Made by a program: the position numbers and the translations under genes. The notes beneath the pieces were generated by a model that did no database searches, was not told the origin of the DNA, and worked only from the letters and a program-made list of their open reading frames with translations. Of a stretch of 64,000 bases of DNA, positions 54,954 through 64,000 are shown in pieces. Position 1 is the first letter of the stretch. The number at the start of each line of letters is the position of its first letter. This DNA is from Tricholoma matsutake (taxonomy: Eukaryota; Basidiomycota; Agaricomycetes; Agaricales; Tricholomataceae): positions 6,696,001 through 6,760,000 of the forward strand of contig AP026541.1 of assembly GCA_026075535.2 (NCBI GenBank). Direction: 5' to 3'.

Positions 54954-56066
54954 ATGACCCAAGGAAACGAGCATGATAGTGGAGGAATGGTCCTTGGGTG
55001 TGAGAAGGCGTCATCCAAGGACAATGAAATGCCATTGAGCGCAGGGTTTACCATAGAGCAAGAAGACAAACTCTTACTTACAGATGCAAATAGTAAACCA
55101 GACACCACCATGTACACCACCCAAGCAGAATCTCATATCGTTGATCTGTATTGCATGGAGAGCAATGATGATGAAACAAGAACCACACCATTCCAATACA
55201 CGGTCAAATTACATGGACCACAAGGAGAAATCGTGAGGCTAAAAAGCACATTCGACAATGGAGCAATGGTGAATGCTGTTGATCTCCAGACATTCCGAAC
55301 TGTCAAGCACCGCCTCAAAATGCTGGGGAAGTCAAATCGTATCATGCATATGGCGGATGGTAGGCTGGTACCATCTGCTGGAACATGGACAGGAAGTGTC
55401 ACAGCAGCAGACGTCTCGCATAGAGGTACCTTTGAAGTCTTCAATAGCAATGGGGCTTGGTCAGTGCTGTTTGGGAAACCCCTCCTGAAGAAGTTCAAAG
55501 CGGTGCACAATTATGACCTGGACATCATAAAGATTCCCAAGGATGGTAACTGGGTTGTGCTACAGAACCAGCACAAGTCGGAAGGAAGAACCCAGTCACT
55601 GTTTCCAGTGAACGGTAATTCCGGTAATAACCAGTGCATAAACTCCAAGGGAAATCACTGCGCGTCCCCCGCGAGCCAGAGAGCCCTATCAATCATGGAA
55701 TACCAAGACATCAAAGAGCATATTAACTCCAAGGGGGATCTCTGCACATCCCCCTTGAGGCAAGTCTTCCAACATGATAACTGTGCTGGTGAACCAGTTG
55801 ATGAGGCAATAATCAGACAAACAGAACACGAGAGTCATCAAGAAACCAGAACCAAGCATCCAGAGGCACAGGACAGGCACATGCACCAGAATCTCACACC
55901 ACCACAAACTCAACACCCACTCACGCAGGATGGAAACAAGAGACATACAAAAATTGAACATGCTCAGTGGCAAGTAGCCAATGGCTTGCACAAAAGGAGG
56001 TCTCGAGCAGAATGCGCCTTAGCAAAGTGCAAGAGATTAGGGAAATCACTACAGAAAGATAGATGA
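54954..56066 (+). pseudogene. Gypsy-B protease region
   Basis: The 370-aa open frame carries a retropepsin-like segment: STFDNGAMVNAVDLQTF (about 55244-55295), where the usual catalytic D-S/T-G is D-N-G, and WSVLFGKPLLKKFKAVHNY (about 55457-55513), the conserved ILG-equivalent. Downstream is a lysine/glutamine-rich linker in which NSKG(N/D)xCxSP is repeated twice (55630-55760). TGA near 56064 separates it from the RT frame. In this type of fungal gypsy the D-N-G triplet is usual as far as I recall, so it may not be a mutation; that should be compared with intact copies. Confidence 0.65.
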
Positions 56067-56168
56067 TTAACTGCCCAGCTTTCATCCTCCACTGAAATAC
56101 CTCTTACTAATAATATACCCAACAGCCCAGACCCCAAACCAAGCAAAGACAACATATGGAACATCGGC

Positions 56169-57534
56169 TTGGAAAAACATGACATCAACACCGGCACAGA
56201 GCAAAAAATACTTTCCGGGGACCTGGACAAAGCTGTGTTCACCCAGTCATCAGACCCATTTAAAGTTGAGTGTGTGAATGCAGTGCTTTCGGAACTAACT
56301 ATAGGTGATGATTTAACTGAAAAACAACATGTAAGCATCGATAACCTACTCTGCGAGTTCACTGACTGCTTTGCACTATCCATGAGCAAGGTAACAGTAG
56401 TAGCAGGAGCCACACACAGACTACATATACCCAATGGCACAACATTTAAAAAGAAGGTAAATCAACGTCCTCTCAGCGGCCCTCAAAAGGAATACTTCAA
56501 TGGTGTGCTCAACAAAATGTTAGAGGCAGGTATAATTGCCCCAATCAGCCACAGTGTGGTCAAGTGTTGCAGTGCGACTACCTTGGCAAAGAAAGCACAT
56601 GAAGGCACAGGTCTAAACATAGAAGAACTGCAACACTGGGTCAACGATGAATGCATCACCACCGGAATACCTTCAGCCTTCAAAAACCTCCCACCAAGAA
56701 ATTCTGAGCGGCCAGACACTGTACCAGAAGAAACACAAACTAAGTGGCGAGTGTGCCAGGACTTTGCCAAACTGAACAAATTAACACAGGTACCACCTAT
56801 GCCCCAAGGAGACATATGGGCCAAGCAACAGTGCCTGAGTGGCCACCGATGGGTAAATGCATTCGACTTTGCAGCAGGATTCCACACTTGTGAAATCAGC
56901 CCAGAGGACCAGCCATACATATGCTTCTATGTGGAAGGAAGGGGGTACTTCTGTTACAAGTGCATGCCCTTTGGATTAACAGGTGTGCCCTCTACCTTTG
57001 CAGAAATGACAGCTCAAGCACTTGGCGACCTTGTAGGTATACTTTTTGAACTGTTCATAGACGATGGTGGAATGGCCGGAGATGATTTCGAAGAAACATT
57101 GGCCAACATTCAAACATTGCTAACCAGGGTAAGAGAAAAAGGGCTCTCTCTATCAGCAGCCAAGTCAAAATTCTTCATGACTGAAGCCACCTTTGCGGGA
57201 GCAAGAGTGGGACCAACGGGTATAAAACCAGATTTGACAAAACTGACAGCCATCATGGACTGGAAACGGCCCACAGATCTACAGAATCTAGTGGCATTTA
57301 CAGGACTTACAGGTTATTTTAGATTGCTAATCAAAGGCTATGCAGCTTTGGCCCAACCTCTCACTGACCTAGCCAGAGGCCTCAACCTTCCAAAAGGAAA
57401 GGGTAAAGCAGCATATTGACGCGCCATGAAAGGACACTTGCTGGTAGGTCTATGGAAGGAAGAACATGAAAAAGCCTTCCTGGGACTGAAAATCGCCTTA
57501 ACCAATGAACCAGTTTTGAAAGGACCAAAATTCG
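56169..57534 (+). pseudogene. Gypsy-B reverse transcriptase and start of RNase H
   Basis: RT blocks are visible: PISHSVVKCCSATTLAKKAH (56550-56610), WRVCQDFAKLNKLTQVPPMP (56746-56805), FDFAAGFHTCEISPEDQPYI (56865-56920, first catalytic Asp), YKCMPFGLTGVPSTFAEM (56955-57008), and LFIDDGGMAGDDFEETLANI (57052-57110), the Y/F-x-D-D box. Then FLGLKIALTNEPVL leads into RNase H. A TGA at 57417 stands in YxRAMKGH where arginine is expected. Coding ends at 57534 with GPKF, where composite copy 3 is inserted; the protein resumes with DGTPSLKFSLD at 59663. Confidence 0.8.
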
Positions 57535-57787
57535 TAAACTTTGCACTCCCCCCCATATTCCTATCGGAGTCCTAGGAGTCTGAGTTTTCTGATAGGAGTC
57601 CTACTAGTCCGACACTAGTCCTAGGAGTCCGATTGGAATGTATCTTGATGACCATGTACTTTTATTTCCAAGAAATTCCTAGTAAATTCCAAGTAAAGTC
57701 CTATGCAATTCCAACAGGTAGTAGTCAGAATACCACACCATTTTGGCAGACTTAACTTGATGAAAGTGCTTACAAAATAAATGGGCA

Positions 57788-57872
57788 GAGCAGGAATTGA
57801 ACTCTAGACCTTGGGATATAAGTGACATGACTACCAAACAAGTGCTCAACCAGTTGAGCCACAGGAGCATTA
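57788..57872 (-). promoter_or_regulatory. tRNA-like Pol III module, left arm of copy 3
   Basis: Minus-strand A box TGGCTCAACTGG followed by B-box-like GAGTTCAATTCC. Homologous to 15640-15725 in copy 2, including the flanking ACAAAATAAAT. Oriented outward. Confidence 0.55.
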
Positions 57873-58239
57873 ATAAATATGTAATATAAAGTCCATTTAA
57901 AGCACTTAGGATTAATTCACTTATTTTTAACCTCTCTCACAAGAGCTCGAAAAAAAATTGTTGAGCCCTCGCATCTTTGCAAGGGAGTAGATAACTAATA
58001 TAGATTTTTAAAAAACCCCCCACGCAAATGCAAGGGGGAGAATTAATTATACTATTTGATTATACTATTTTAAATTCTACAAAAAAACCCACCCCCCTGC
58101 GAAATGGGGGGGAGGGGGTGGTGGTGTGTCGTGTTGGCTGTCTCGTCAGCCCTGTCCTATTGTTTCCCCTCCCTCTCATCTCCGTTGTGTCTCGCCTCCC
58201 TCACCTCACCTCCCTCGTCTCCCCTCCCTTGTCGTTCCA

Positions 58240-58700
58240 CCCACCATCCACCCCATGAGCAGTTGCTCGCAAGGCTGGTGGTGGGTGGTGCATCGTATGT
58301 TGGTGGCGGTGTTTGTCCATTGTCCCCTCCCTCCCTCCCCCTCCCCTTAAACACCCTACAAGCAGATGCTTGTAGGCGTGCATGGGGCGGGTGTCGCCAT
58401 CATCTCCCCTTCTGGTCGTCATTTCCCTTTCCCCTTGTCGTTTCATCACCCTTGTCGTTCATCCCCCTCGTTGTCTGCACCCACGAACCACCCTACGGGC
58501 AGCTGCTTGTAGGCGTGTCGTTTGGTGCCGTTGTCATCCCTCCACGCCATTCCCGTGTTCTTGCACCCCATATACACCCCGCAAGCAGTCGCTCATGGCG
58601 GTGATGGGGGGTGCTGGATGTCATTGGTGTTGTGGGGGGTCCATGCACTCATGATCCACCCTACAAGCAGCAGCTCGTAGGCATGGGGTGGGTGCGTTGT
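58240..58700. repeat. Five palindromic GAGCAG cassettes of copy 3
   Basis: Near 58243-58290, 58348-58392, 58486-58522, 58570-58615 and 58652-58693. Stem variants such as CCTACAAGC/GCTTGTAGG and CCTACGGGC/GCTTGTAGG keep pairing. Confidence 0.7.
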
Positions 58701-58915
58701 TGGTTCGTCAGTGACATGGCATGAGGGGAGGGGTCAGGTGGTGCTTACCAGGCAGGTATTCCCCTTCTGGGGTCTCCTGGTGTTACTCCCCGTGCTCCTG
58801 ACCATGATCGATACCCTCACATCCCGTGTTGACGGGGAGGAGGGGGGTTGCCAGGGGCATTGTTGGGTGTGGGTTTGGCTCGCGTCAGTCCATCGTTACT
58901 CATGTAGATTAGAAC

Positions 58916-59213
58916 CTAGAAACAAAACAAATGAGTTAGTTAGTTTACAAAAGTAAAAAACGAATGAAAAAAAAAACTTACTACAGCCCAAACAACGATT
59001 GCGTCGTTTGGGCGTTGTTTGGCGTCGAAACCAGTCATTTCTGGTCTTGGGGGCTCGTCTAGAGATGGGGGTGAAGTGGGAGTGGTGGGAGTTGCTGGGT
59101 TGAGGTGGTTGAGGTGGGGGGGATGGAGGTGGCATGCTTGTCGTCATTGGTGGTGGTGGTGGGAGTTGATGAGCTGGCAGGTGTGATGACGCGGCTATGT
59201 GCTTTGTCATCAC
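58916..59213 (-). pseudogene. Spliced minus-strand ORF of composite copy 3
   Basis: The minus strand has one intron, 58916-58981 (66 bp, GTAAGT donor, CTAACTAAC branch, TAG acceptor), preceded by an exon ending PNDAIVVWAV and followed by an exon related to copy 2 (STGND...DAxQ). The upstream exon is Pro/Ser-rich (MTTSMPPPSPPPQPPQPSNS in one frame). Function unknown, as in copy 2. Confidence 0.4.
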
Positions 59214-59264
59214 ACCTGCGGGAATGGTATGTAGTGTAGTATGATCACTTACCTGTAATGACTG

Positions 59265-59345
59265 TTTAGCCTAATGGTATTGTAGTCGGTTTACACTTAC
59301 ATAATCTTCTGTAGTCAAGTGTTCAATTCTCGTCTGTGCATTTAA
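59265..59345 (+). promoter_or_regulatory. tRNA-like Pol III module, right arm of copy 3
   Basis: A-box-like TTAGCCTAATGG and B-box-like TGTTCAATTCTCG. Weaker than the copy 2 module at 17240-17325. Oriented outward. Confidence 0.4.
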
Positions 59346-59654
59346 TTTTTCATACTATATTACTAAGCAAGGCTGCTTTCATTCCTATTGGAATCCTATG
59401 TTGTCTGATGTCTTAGCATAACTTCGGACTAGTCCTATGTGATTTCTATGATCAGAAATTCCTAGGAAATTCCGATAGTCCGATTGGACTCTGATCGGAC
59501 TACATCGGACTGGACTAGGACTAAATGTGCCATTTCATGTCAATTTGGCTGGTGAAAATGACATCGGAATATGGTTGGATTCCGATCGGAGTCCGATCGG
59601 AATCATTGGAATCATTGGATTCCTATAGGAATACGGGGGGGAGTGTAAAGACCT

Positions 59655-61463
59655 CCAAAATTCGATGGAACACCCTCACTGAAGTTCTCTTTAGATAAAT
59701 TCTCTGACCTTATATGGGGCTACCCAGTGGAACTAGAAACAGACTGTCAGGCACTCATGCTAAACGACAAACTCAACTCCACCCATGCTCGTTGGAGGGA
59801 CGGCATGTTAGCCCACCAGATTGTGGATGTACGACACTGACCTGGCCGCCTAAACCCTGTAGCAGACGGTATCAGCAGGAAATATGTGAACCTACCCAGG
59901 GAAGAAAATGATGGTCACACATGGACAGTAAGTGAAGATTGGGAAGCACGAACGGGCATTCCGAACGACATATTCCAAATTGAGTCACCACTTATTTATG
60001 ATGCTCTCAAAACCCGGTTCGCTAATGAAAAAGTATTCCTAAATGTTATAGAGGCGCTGACTGAACTAGATCATGGGAGGAGTATTAGGGAATGGAAGAA
60101 AGCCAAGCACTGGGCAGAAGGGTACATAATCCAAGATGGTAAGCTTTGGAGGATTGGCGACACCAAATCTACACAGGCGAAACCACAAGTAGAATGTGTA
60201 CCACAATTGGAGGCAGTCACACTAGCATGGGAGGTACACTGGAGCCAAGGACATTTCCACTGAGATAATGTGAAGATCGCACTAATGGACAACATAGCCA
60301 GCCCACACCTAGACCAATCCATCACCAAGGCGATCATGGATTGTGGTAAGTGCAAGGGACATGGCCCGAAACACCTACATTCACTACTAGAGCCCATAAC
60401 ACAGTGACACCCATTTGAACTGCTTGTGGGAGACACACTGTCAATGCCGAGAGGAAAAGGGGGTTTCACGAAAATTGCATTATACGCAGACATCTACTCA
60501 CAACATGTTTGGGGAGATAAACTCAAGATGGCTGCAACAGCTGCAACCACATGCAGAACATTCAACAACATCTGTACCATGTTCACAGCACCTGAAGCCC
60601 TCATGGTTGATGGAGGACCCGAGTTCGACAACAACGCTGTTTGTGAAGCATGCACCACACATAAGGTTGAGTTGCGGATTGTCCCAGGATATTCCCCCTG
60701 GATCAATGGCCTCATAGAAGGGACGAACGCAAAATTATTGGGGAGATTGAAGAGGCTATGCTCACCCGATTTAGGAGAAGATGAATATAATGCAATGGAC
60801 GTACCGGCTTCATGGCCAGACCACCTCAAGGAAGCCGTTGAATTTCTCAACAATGGTATTCTTCCAAACCTCAAGTTCTCACCCAATGAACTCCTTCTGG
60901 GCATTGTGATCAACACAAAGCGCACACCAGCAGATCAAACAAACAAGGAAGTGTCAACAGCTGAGGTTGAGGTCCAGATGGCATATGTGGAGCAACAACG
61001 ATTAGATGGGTATGCACACATATCTTCCCATGCTCACAGATGGAAGCTGGAAGGTATTAGCCCGAGCACCAAGAGAGGTCATATTCAAAGTGGGACAGCT
61101 CGTACAAGTCTACAGAAGTGACCTAGACTTCACATTCAAGGCGGAATGGAAGATGGAACCAAAGTGGTCAGCACCACGCTGGGTAACAAGCAGGGACCGC
61201 AATTCCTATAAACTGGAAACACTGGAAGGATTACCCATCGGCAACAGGTTCTCTTCACGATGACTCAGGAGGTTCATTCCTTGTAATGGTACAGTGCTAC
61301 ATGAGGCCCAGGAAGCCATCGAGAAACTACAAGGCAAACAAGAGGCCAAAGAAGACAAAGTAATGGGGCCAGAACACAGAGCAGTGATTGAAGATGATGG
61401 AAATGGGGAGTGGGAGGATATGGAGGACAGAGTAGATGAAGAACCAAATCCATCACACCTCTG
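59655..61463 (+). pseudogene. Gypsy-B RNase H remainder and integrase
   Basis: RNase H resumes with VELETDCQALMLNDK and THARWRDGMLAHQIVDVRH. The integrase zinc module is WSQGHFH (60240) and CGKCKGHG (60341-60364). The catalytic triad is in LLVGDTLSM (60424-60450, D), LMVDGGPEFDN (60603-60636, D) and INGLIEGTNAK (60703-60735, E). A C-terminal segment KVGQLVQVYRSDLD (about 61090-61130) precedes an acidic tail to 61463. No chromodomain follows. In-frame TGA codons at 59838, 60261, 60406 and 61261 sit at likely arginines. A frameshift near 61080 separates the C-terminal part. Confidence 0.8.
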
Positions 61464-61590
61464 AGCTGAGATCAAAGATGACCCGGCCGTTGACTGACAT
61501 CGGCTATATTCAGGCCCCGACTTTGTATATATACCAGAGCTGAGTCCCAAGTTTATCTTCTATTCCCACTTTCATCATTCTACAAGCCCA

Positions 61591-61881
61591 ATGATCGCTG
61601 ACACATCTAACATGAACGCCACTTCTCGAGCAGGGTTCTGGGCATGGACTTCAGTCCTGCTCCTTGGGTGGGTTATAATAGTCATTGGTGCTGTGACCAT
61701 GTGGGTTTCATGGGCCCATCAATCATCATTGTCAGCCTTTTGCAGCACCAAACAACCTAGCTTTGTTGACCTGGAGTTGGTCAGAATACGTCACCGAGCA
61801 TCCCCAACACCAACCATCCAGTTCCCACCTAGTGCCTACTTGAGGCCAAATGACACAATTCCTGACCTTGACAACTCTTGA
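61591..61881 (+). CDS. Small membrane-segment ORF in env position of Gypsy-B
   Basis: A 96-aa open frame between integrase and 3' LTR. Residues 14-38 form one strongly hydrophobic helix (FWAWTSVLLLGWVIIVIGAV) preceded by MIADTSNMNATSRA with an N-x-T sequon, and followed by a Pro/Ser-rich tail. A single-pass membrane protein is predicted from composition. Gypsy elements with an env-like third gene place it here, but this product is far shorter than known envelope-type proteins and shares no motif with them. It is undamaged, while the neighbouring pol is not. Confidence 0.45.
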   Translation: MIADTSNMNATSRAGFWAWTSVLLLGWVIIVIGAVTMWVSWAHQSSLSAFCSTKQPSFVDLELVRIRHRASPTPTIQFPPSAYLRPNDTIPDLDNS

Positions 61882-62116
61882 CCACCACCACTCAAAATTG
61901 AACCACCAAACCAAACAAGGTTTTAGAATGATACCGGTGACCCTAAACAACATTTCTGTGTCGGGCCTTAGGGGGAGCAATTGTCATGGACATGCCTCCT
62001 GAGGTACATGGGCCAAGGTGAGGGTAAGGCATTGGTGCCTTGTACATACATAATTCTCTCTTCCTTCCCTGAGTTGAGATCGCAACGAGGGTGTTGCTAC
62101 TTGGAGGGGGGGCACA

Positions 62117-62357
62117 TGTAACCATGGCAGCAGAGCCCACAGCGGTGTCCATAGCAGAGCCCACAGCCAGAGTCCAGCATTCCCCTTAGTGGTCATGTGA
62201 CCTCGTAGATAGAGATGTGTGTGTGTAGATAGGAATTCAGTTTGTGCTTGTCCGTGTCCAATTCGCCTCGTGCCTAGTAGTAGACATGAGCCATCCTTGG
62301 CTGCATCTGTCTAGTAGTAGACGCATCACATTCGGGTGGTCAGACTGGCTGGCTCCA
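62117..62357 (+). repeat. Gypsy-B 3' LTR (241 bp)
   Basis: TGTAACCATGGCAG to GGCTCCA, preceded by the polypurine tract GGAGGGGGGGCACA. Undisturbed, and used as the reference for the split 5' LTR. Confidence 0.9.
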
Positions 62358-62775
62358 CCAAGAGGAGAACAGACCAGAATAACCCACAAACGATCTACAC
62401 TGATTTCAAAACCATGATAACATCTGAAGCATGAAAAAGAGAATCCACTATGACCCCCAAGATCGCTAGGGAGACATGCCTGCTCCAGGAACAACTTGAC
62501 AAGCTGCAAAATGGATCACAAGCTGATGGTACCCACATTCAAGCCCATGAACTCACCAAAAAGATCATGCAACTGGAGCACCAATGCCACCAGACTTCCT
62601 GAAAAATGGCAAGATTAAAAACTGGCTAGAAGGAGAAACAATGTCCAAGTACTGGATATGCTCCAACAATGAGATTAAACCCTGTGATATCATTTTTGCA
62701 CTCAAGAAACCTGAGAAAGCAATAAATGATCAGAATGGAAATGCAGAAACTCACAAAAAGAACTCACACCCCATG
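62358..62775 (+). pseudogene. LINE ORF2, segment after the endonuclease
   Basis: This continues the ORF2 protein broken at 48399. Frames read KIARETCLLQEQLDKLQNGS (62461-62520), MQLEHQCHQTS, and GETMSKYWICSNNEIKPCDI (62634-62690), ending FALKKPEKAIND. In intact fungal LINEs a charged helical linker and an ExxSKYW motif lie between endonuclease and reverse transcriptase, which fits. At 62776 a new repeat begins (TGTTAAGAACTG), so the reverse transcriptase is absent. Two frame changes and a TGA occur. Confidence 0.65.
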
Positions 62776-63619
62776 TGTTAAGAACTGATCCTAGAAGGTA
62801 CGTCGGAATCCAATTGGACCCTGCGGGTGATGATAGTGGAAGGTTGTCGGGTCATGGCGGATTCTGCAGAGGGGAAAACAAAAAGGACTTGGCTTCAGCT
62901 TGTAAGAAACTGCGCCCTTCACCTTGTCTGGTGTCCTAATTTCAAGATGAAGGTTTGGAGGTAGGAGCGGGGAAGTGCGGGTAAATGCGGGAGGGAGTAT
63001 GGAGGGACTTGGGTTAAGTTCAGAGGAGATTAGAACTTCAGAGGGAGACTATAGGTCGAGTCGAATGGAGTTCAGACTCTTAGAGAACTGAGGTAGGAGT
63101 AGAAGGAGATTTAGATTGGCAGGTTAAAGTTGAGTCTATGTCAATATTATGAACTGAGGAATACAACGCAAAACTAACTAAGCTTAAATACTGTAGTCCG
63201 GAATAAAGGCAGAACAGGAATGAAGACTGCGGCAGTGTCTCAACTGTGTAGATAAATCACCTAGCGGGAGCCACACAGGAATACGTAGTCAAATTTGCAA
63301 TATAGACAGCAGCCTTGGGAAGGCAGCCGTGGGTGCTGTACAAGGCGGCCTGGTGCACAGCAGTGTGGGCAGTGCAAGGCGGCCAGGAACAAAAGTGGGA
63401 GGAGTAGACAAATGTCAGGTTTGACATGCAGAAAAGGGTCAGACAGATGTGGGTTCTGATCGGGCGAGGAACAGTTCTTGACAGGATTTCCCCCTTAGTG
63501 CTGAGCCTATGAGGCATGTGAGTGTTTGAGTCTGAATAAGGAAGTTGGTTGAATTTCCGAATGTGGTAGTTGGTTGAAAAAATTTTCACGTTCTTTCCTA
63601 CCCCCATCACCTATCAAAT
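62776..63619. other. Unclassified repeat start, possibly LTR-like
   Basis: It begins TGTTAAGAACTGATCC at the LINE breakpoint, which resembles a TG-start LTR end, but no matching CA end with a 5-bp duplication was found in the window. GGGAGG-rich sequence lies at 62955-63090. No gene was recognised before the ORF at 63620. Confidence 0.3.
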
Positions 63620-64000
63620 ATGTCCCCCCCAGCAGTCTCCATGCAGATCAAATTGGCCATGATGAGGGCCCAACACGAACAGAGGGAGTGGGCGATGAAG
63701 GAGCAGATGGAAAGGGAGATGAAGGAGCTGGAGGAAGCAGTGAGGGAGGAGGAACACTGGGTGCAGGAGGCGCAAAAGGCAGCAGAGGAGGCTGCAAAGG
63801 CAGAGGAGGTGCGCCATGCAGAGGCGCGCAAGAAGGAGGCAGCATCCACACGATGAGCAGAGAAGAAGCAGGTGGCTGTGGCCACGGGTTTGGAAGATGA
63901 GGCTGAGGGGAGCAAGTCCCTGAAGAAAAAGAAAGTCGCCAAGTCGAAGGCATCAGAGGAGTTGGAGGGTCCGGTGCGGGTGCAGGCAGCATTGCCCTGC
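63620..64000 (+). pseudogene. Coiled-coil N-terminus of a repeat-borne gene, runs off window
   Basis: ATG 63620 reads MSPPAVSMQIKLAMMRAQHE followed by a Glu/Ala/Lys/Arg-rich helix with strong coiled-coil character. A TGA at 63854 falls where arginine fits (AASTRxAEKK), after which the frame continues as DEAEGSKSLKKKKVAKSKAS to the window end. I know similar N-termini from multi-copy Agaricomycetes proteins that go on to a cysteine cluster comparable to the one at 34057-34155; that part is outside the window. The function is unknown. Confidence 0.45.

Larger units (their letters stand above)
57535..59654. mobile_element. Composite repeat element, copy 3 (complete, in Gypsy-B)
   Basis: It is flanked by CCAAAATTCG at 57525-57534 and 59655-59664, a 9-10 bp target duplication. 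TIR CTTTGCACTCCCCCCC (57539-57554) matches the complement of the right end CTTTACACTCCCCCCC. Contents repeat copy 2: GGAGTCC-type repeats, minus-strand tRNA-like module (about 57788-57872), hairpins (57965-58112), five GAGCAG cassettes (58240-58695), the intron module (58916-58981 on the minus strand), a plus-strand tRNA-like module (about 59265-59335) and GGACT-rich repeats. Deleting the element plus one repeat rejoins Gypsy-B RNase H in frame. Confidence 0.8.
48400..62357 (+). mobile_element. Ty3/gypsy retrotransposon Gypsy-B with two nested insertions
   Basis: Its LTRs are 241 bp (TGTAACC...GGCTCCA). The 3' LTR is 62117-62357. The 5' LTR is split: 48400-48537 plus 53060-53167, which sums to 246 bp, i.e. 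241 plus a 5-bp duplication made by Gypsy-A. Order inside: gag with zinc knuckle, protease, RT, RNase H (split by composite copy 3), integrase, an env-position membrane ORF, then the polypurine tract GGAGGGGGGGCACA before 62117. CCAA borders the element on both sides (48396-48399, 62358-62361). No chromodomain. Confidence 0.85.
40104..62775 (+). mobile_element. Tad-like LINE split into three parts by later insertions
   Basis: ORF1 (40104-41212), the endonuclease part of ORF2 (47282-48399) and a further ORF2 part (62358-62772) belong to one element. The first gap is a CACTA/Tnp2 element with target duplication ATA; the second is Gypsy-B. Sequence ends before the reverse transcriptase, where another repeat begins at 62776. 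Confidence 0.7.

Noticed and set aside
49552..61263. TGA reassigned to arginine (recoding)
   Set aside because: TGA also serves as the natural stop of open frames here, and LTR pairs show the same CG-to-TG drift in non-coding sequence, so mutation explains it.

Overview
This window reads as a repeat-dense stretch of a basidiomycete (Agaricomycetes) nuclear genome. The evidence is short GT-AG introns of about 50-65 bp with CTAAC-type branch points, CpG-depleted repeats, and protein families I know as multi-copy in mushroom genomes: Helitrons with DUF6570, Tnp2-type CACTA transposases, chromodomain Ty3/gypsy elements, Tad-like LINEs and fungal hAT elements. I see no convincing single-copy cellular gene, no true rRNA or tRNA gene and no CRISPR array. 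The species cannot be fixed from the sequence alone.

Layout. 1-956: right part of an unusual composite element (copy 1). 1083-2887: gag-protease relic. 3078-7347: Ty1/copia element split by a hAT-like element (4812-6597). 7347-12610: a divergent pair of decayed transposon-type genes. 13314-14264: an open reading frame with a GX3 repeat. 15337-17737: composite element copy 2. 18429-26129: decayed minus-strand Helitron carrying two hAT-type MITEs. 26808-27643: another MITE. 27659-28531: unknown relic. 29743-30613: deleted hAT. 32397-37322: divergent gene pair, the right-hand gene carrying a 2.58-kb palindrome inside an intron. 38150-39823: second, truncated Helitron.

40104-62775 is one LINE copy spread over 22.7 kb. 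A 6.0-kb CACTA/Tnp2 element (41245-47278, itself holding a solo LTR) sits between ORF1 and ORF2. A Ty3/gypsy element (Gypsy-B, 48400-62357) sits inside ORF2. Gypsy-B's own 5' LTR is split by a second chromodomain gypsy (Gypsy-A, 48538-53059), and its RNase H region is split by composite element copy 3 (57535-59654). Target-site duplications and restored reading frames fix most of these junctions, so relative insertion order can be read. 62776-64000 begins another repeat with a coiled-coil reading frame running off the window.

Two things stand out. First, a composite element family (three copies, not assignable by me to a named class) has short TIRs, 9-10 bp target duplications, outward-facing tRNA-like Pol III modules, inverted GACTCC repeats, a spaced hairpin array, palindromic GAGCAG cassettes and a minus-strand spliced reading frame. 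Second, nearly every in-frame stop in the retroelement genes is TGA, commonly where the family has arginine, which points to C-to-T decay at CpG (RIP-like or methylation-driven).
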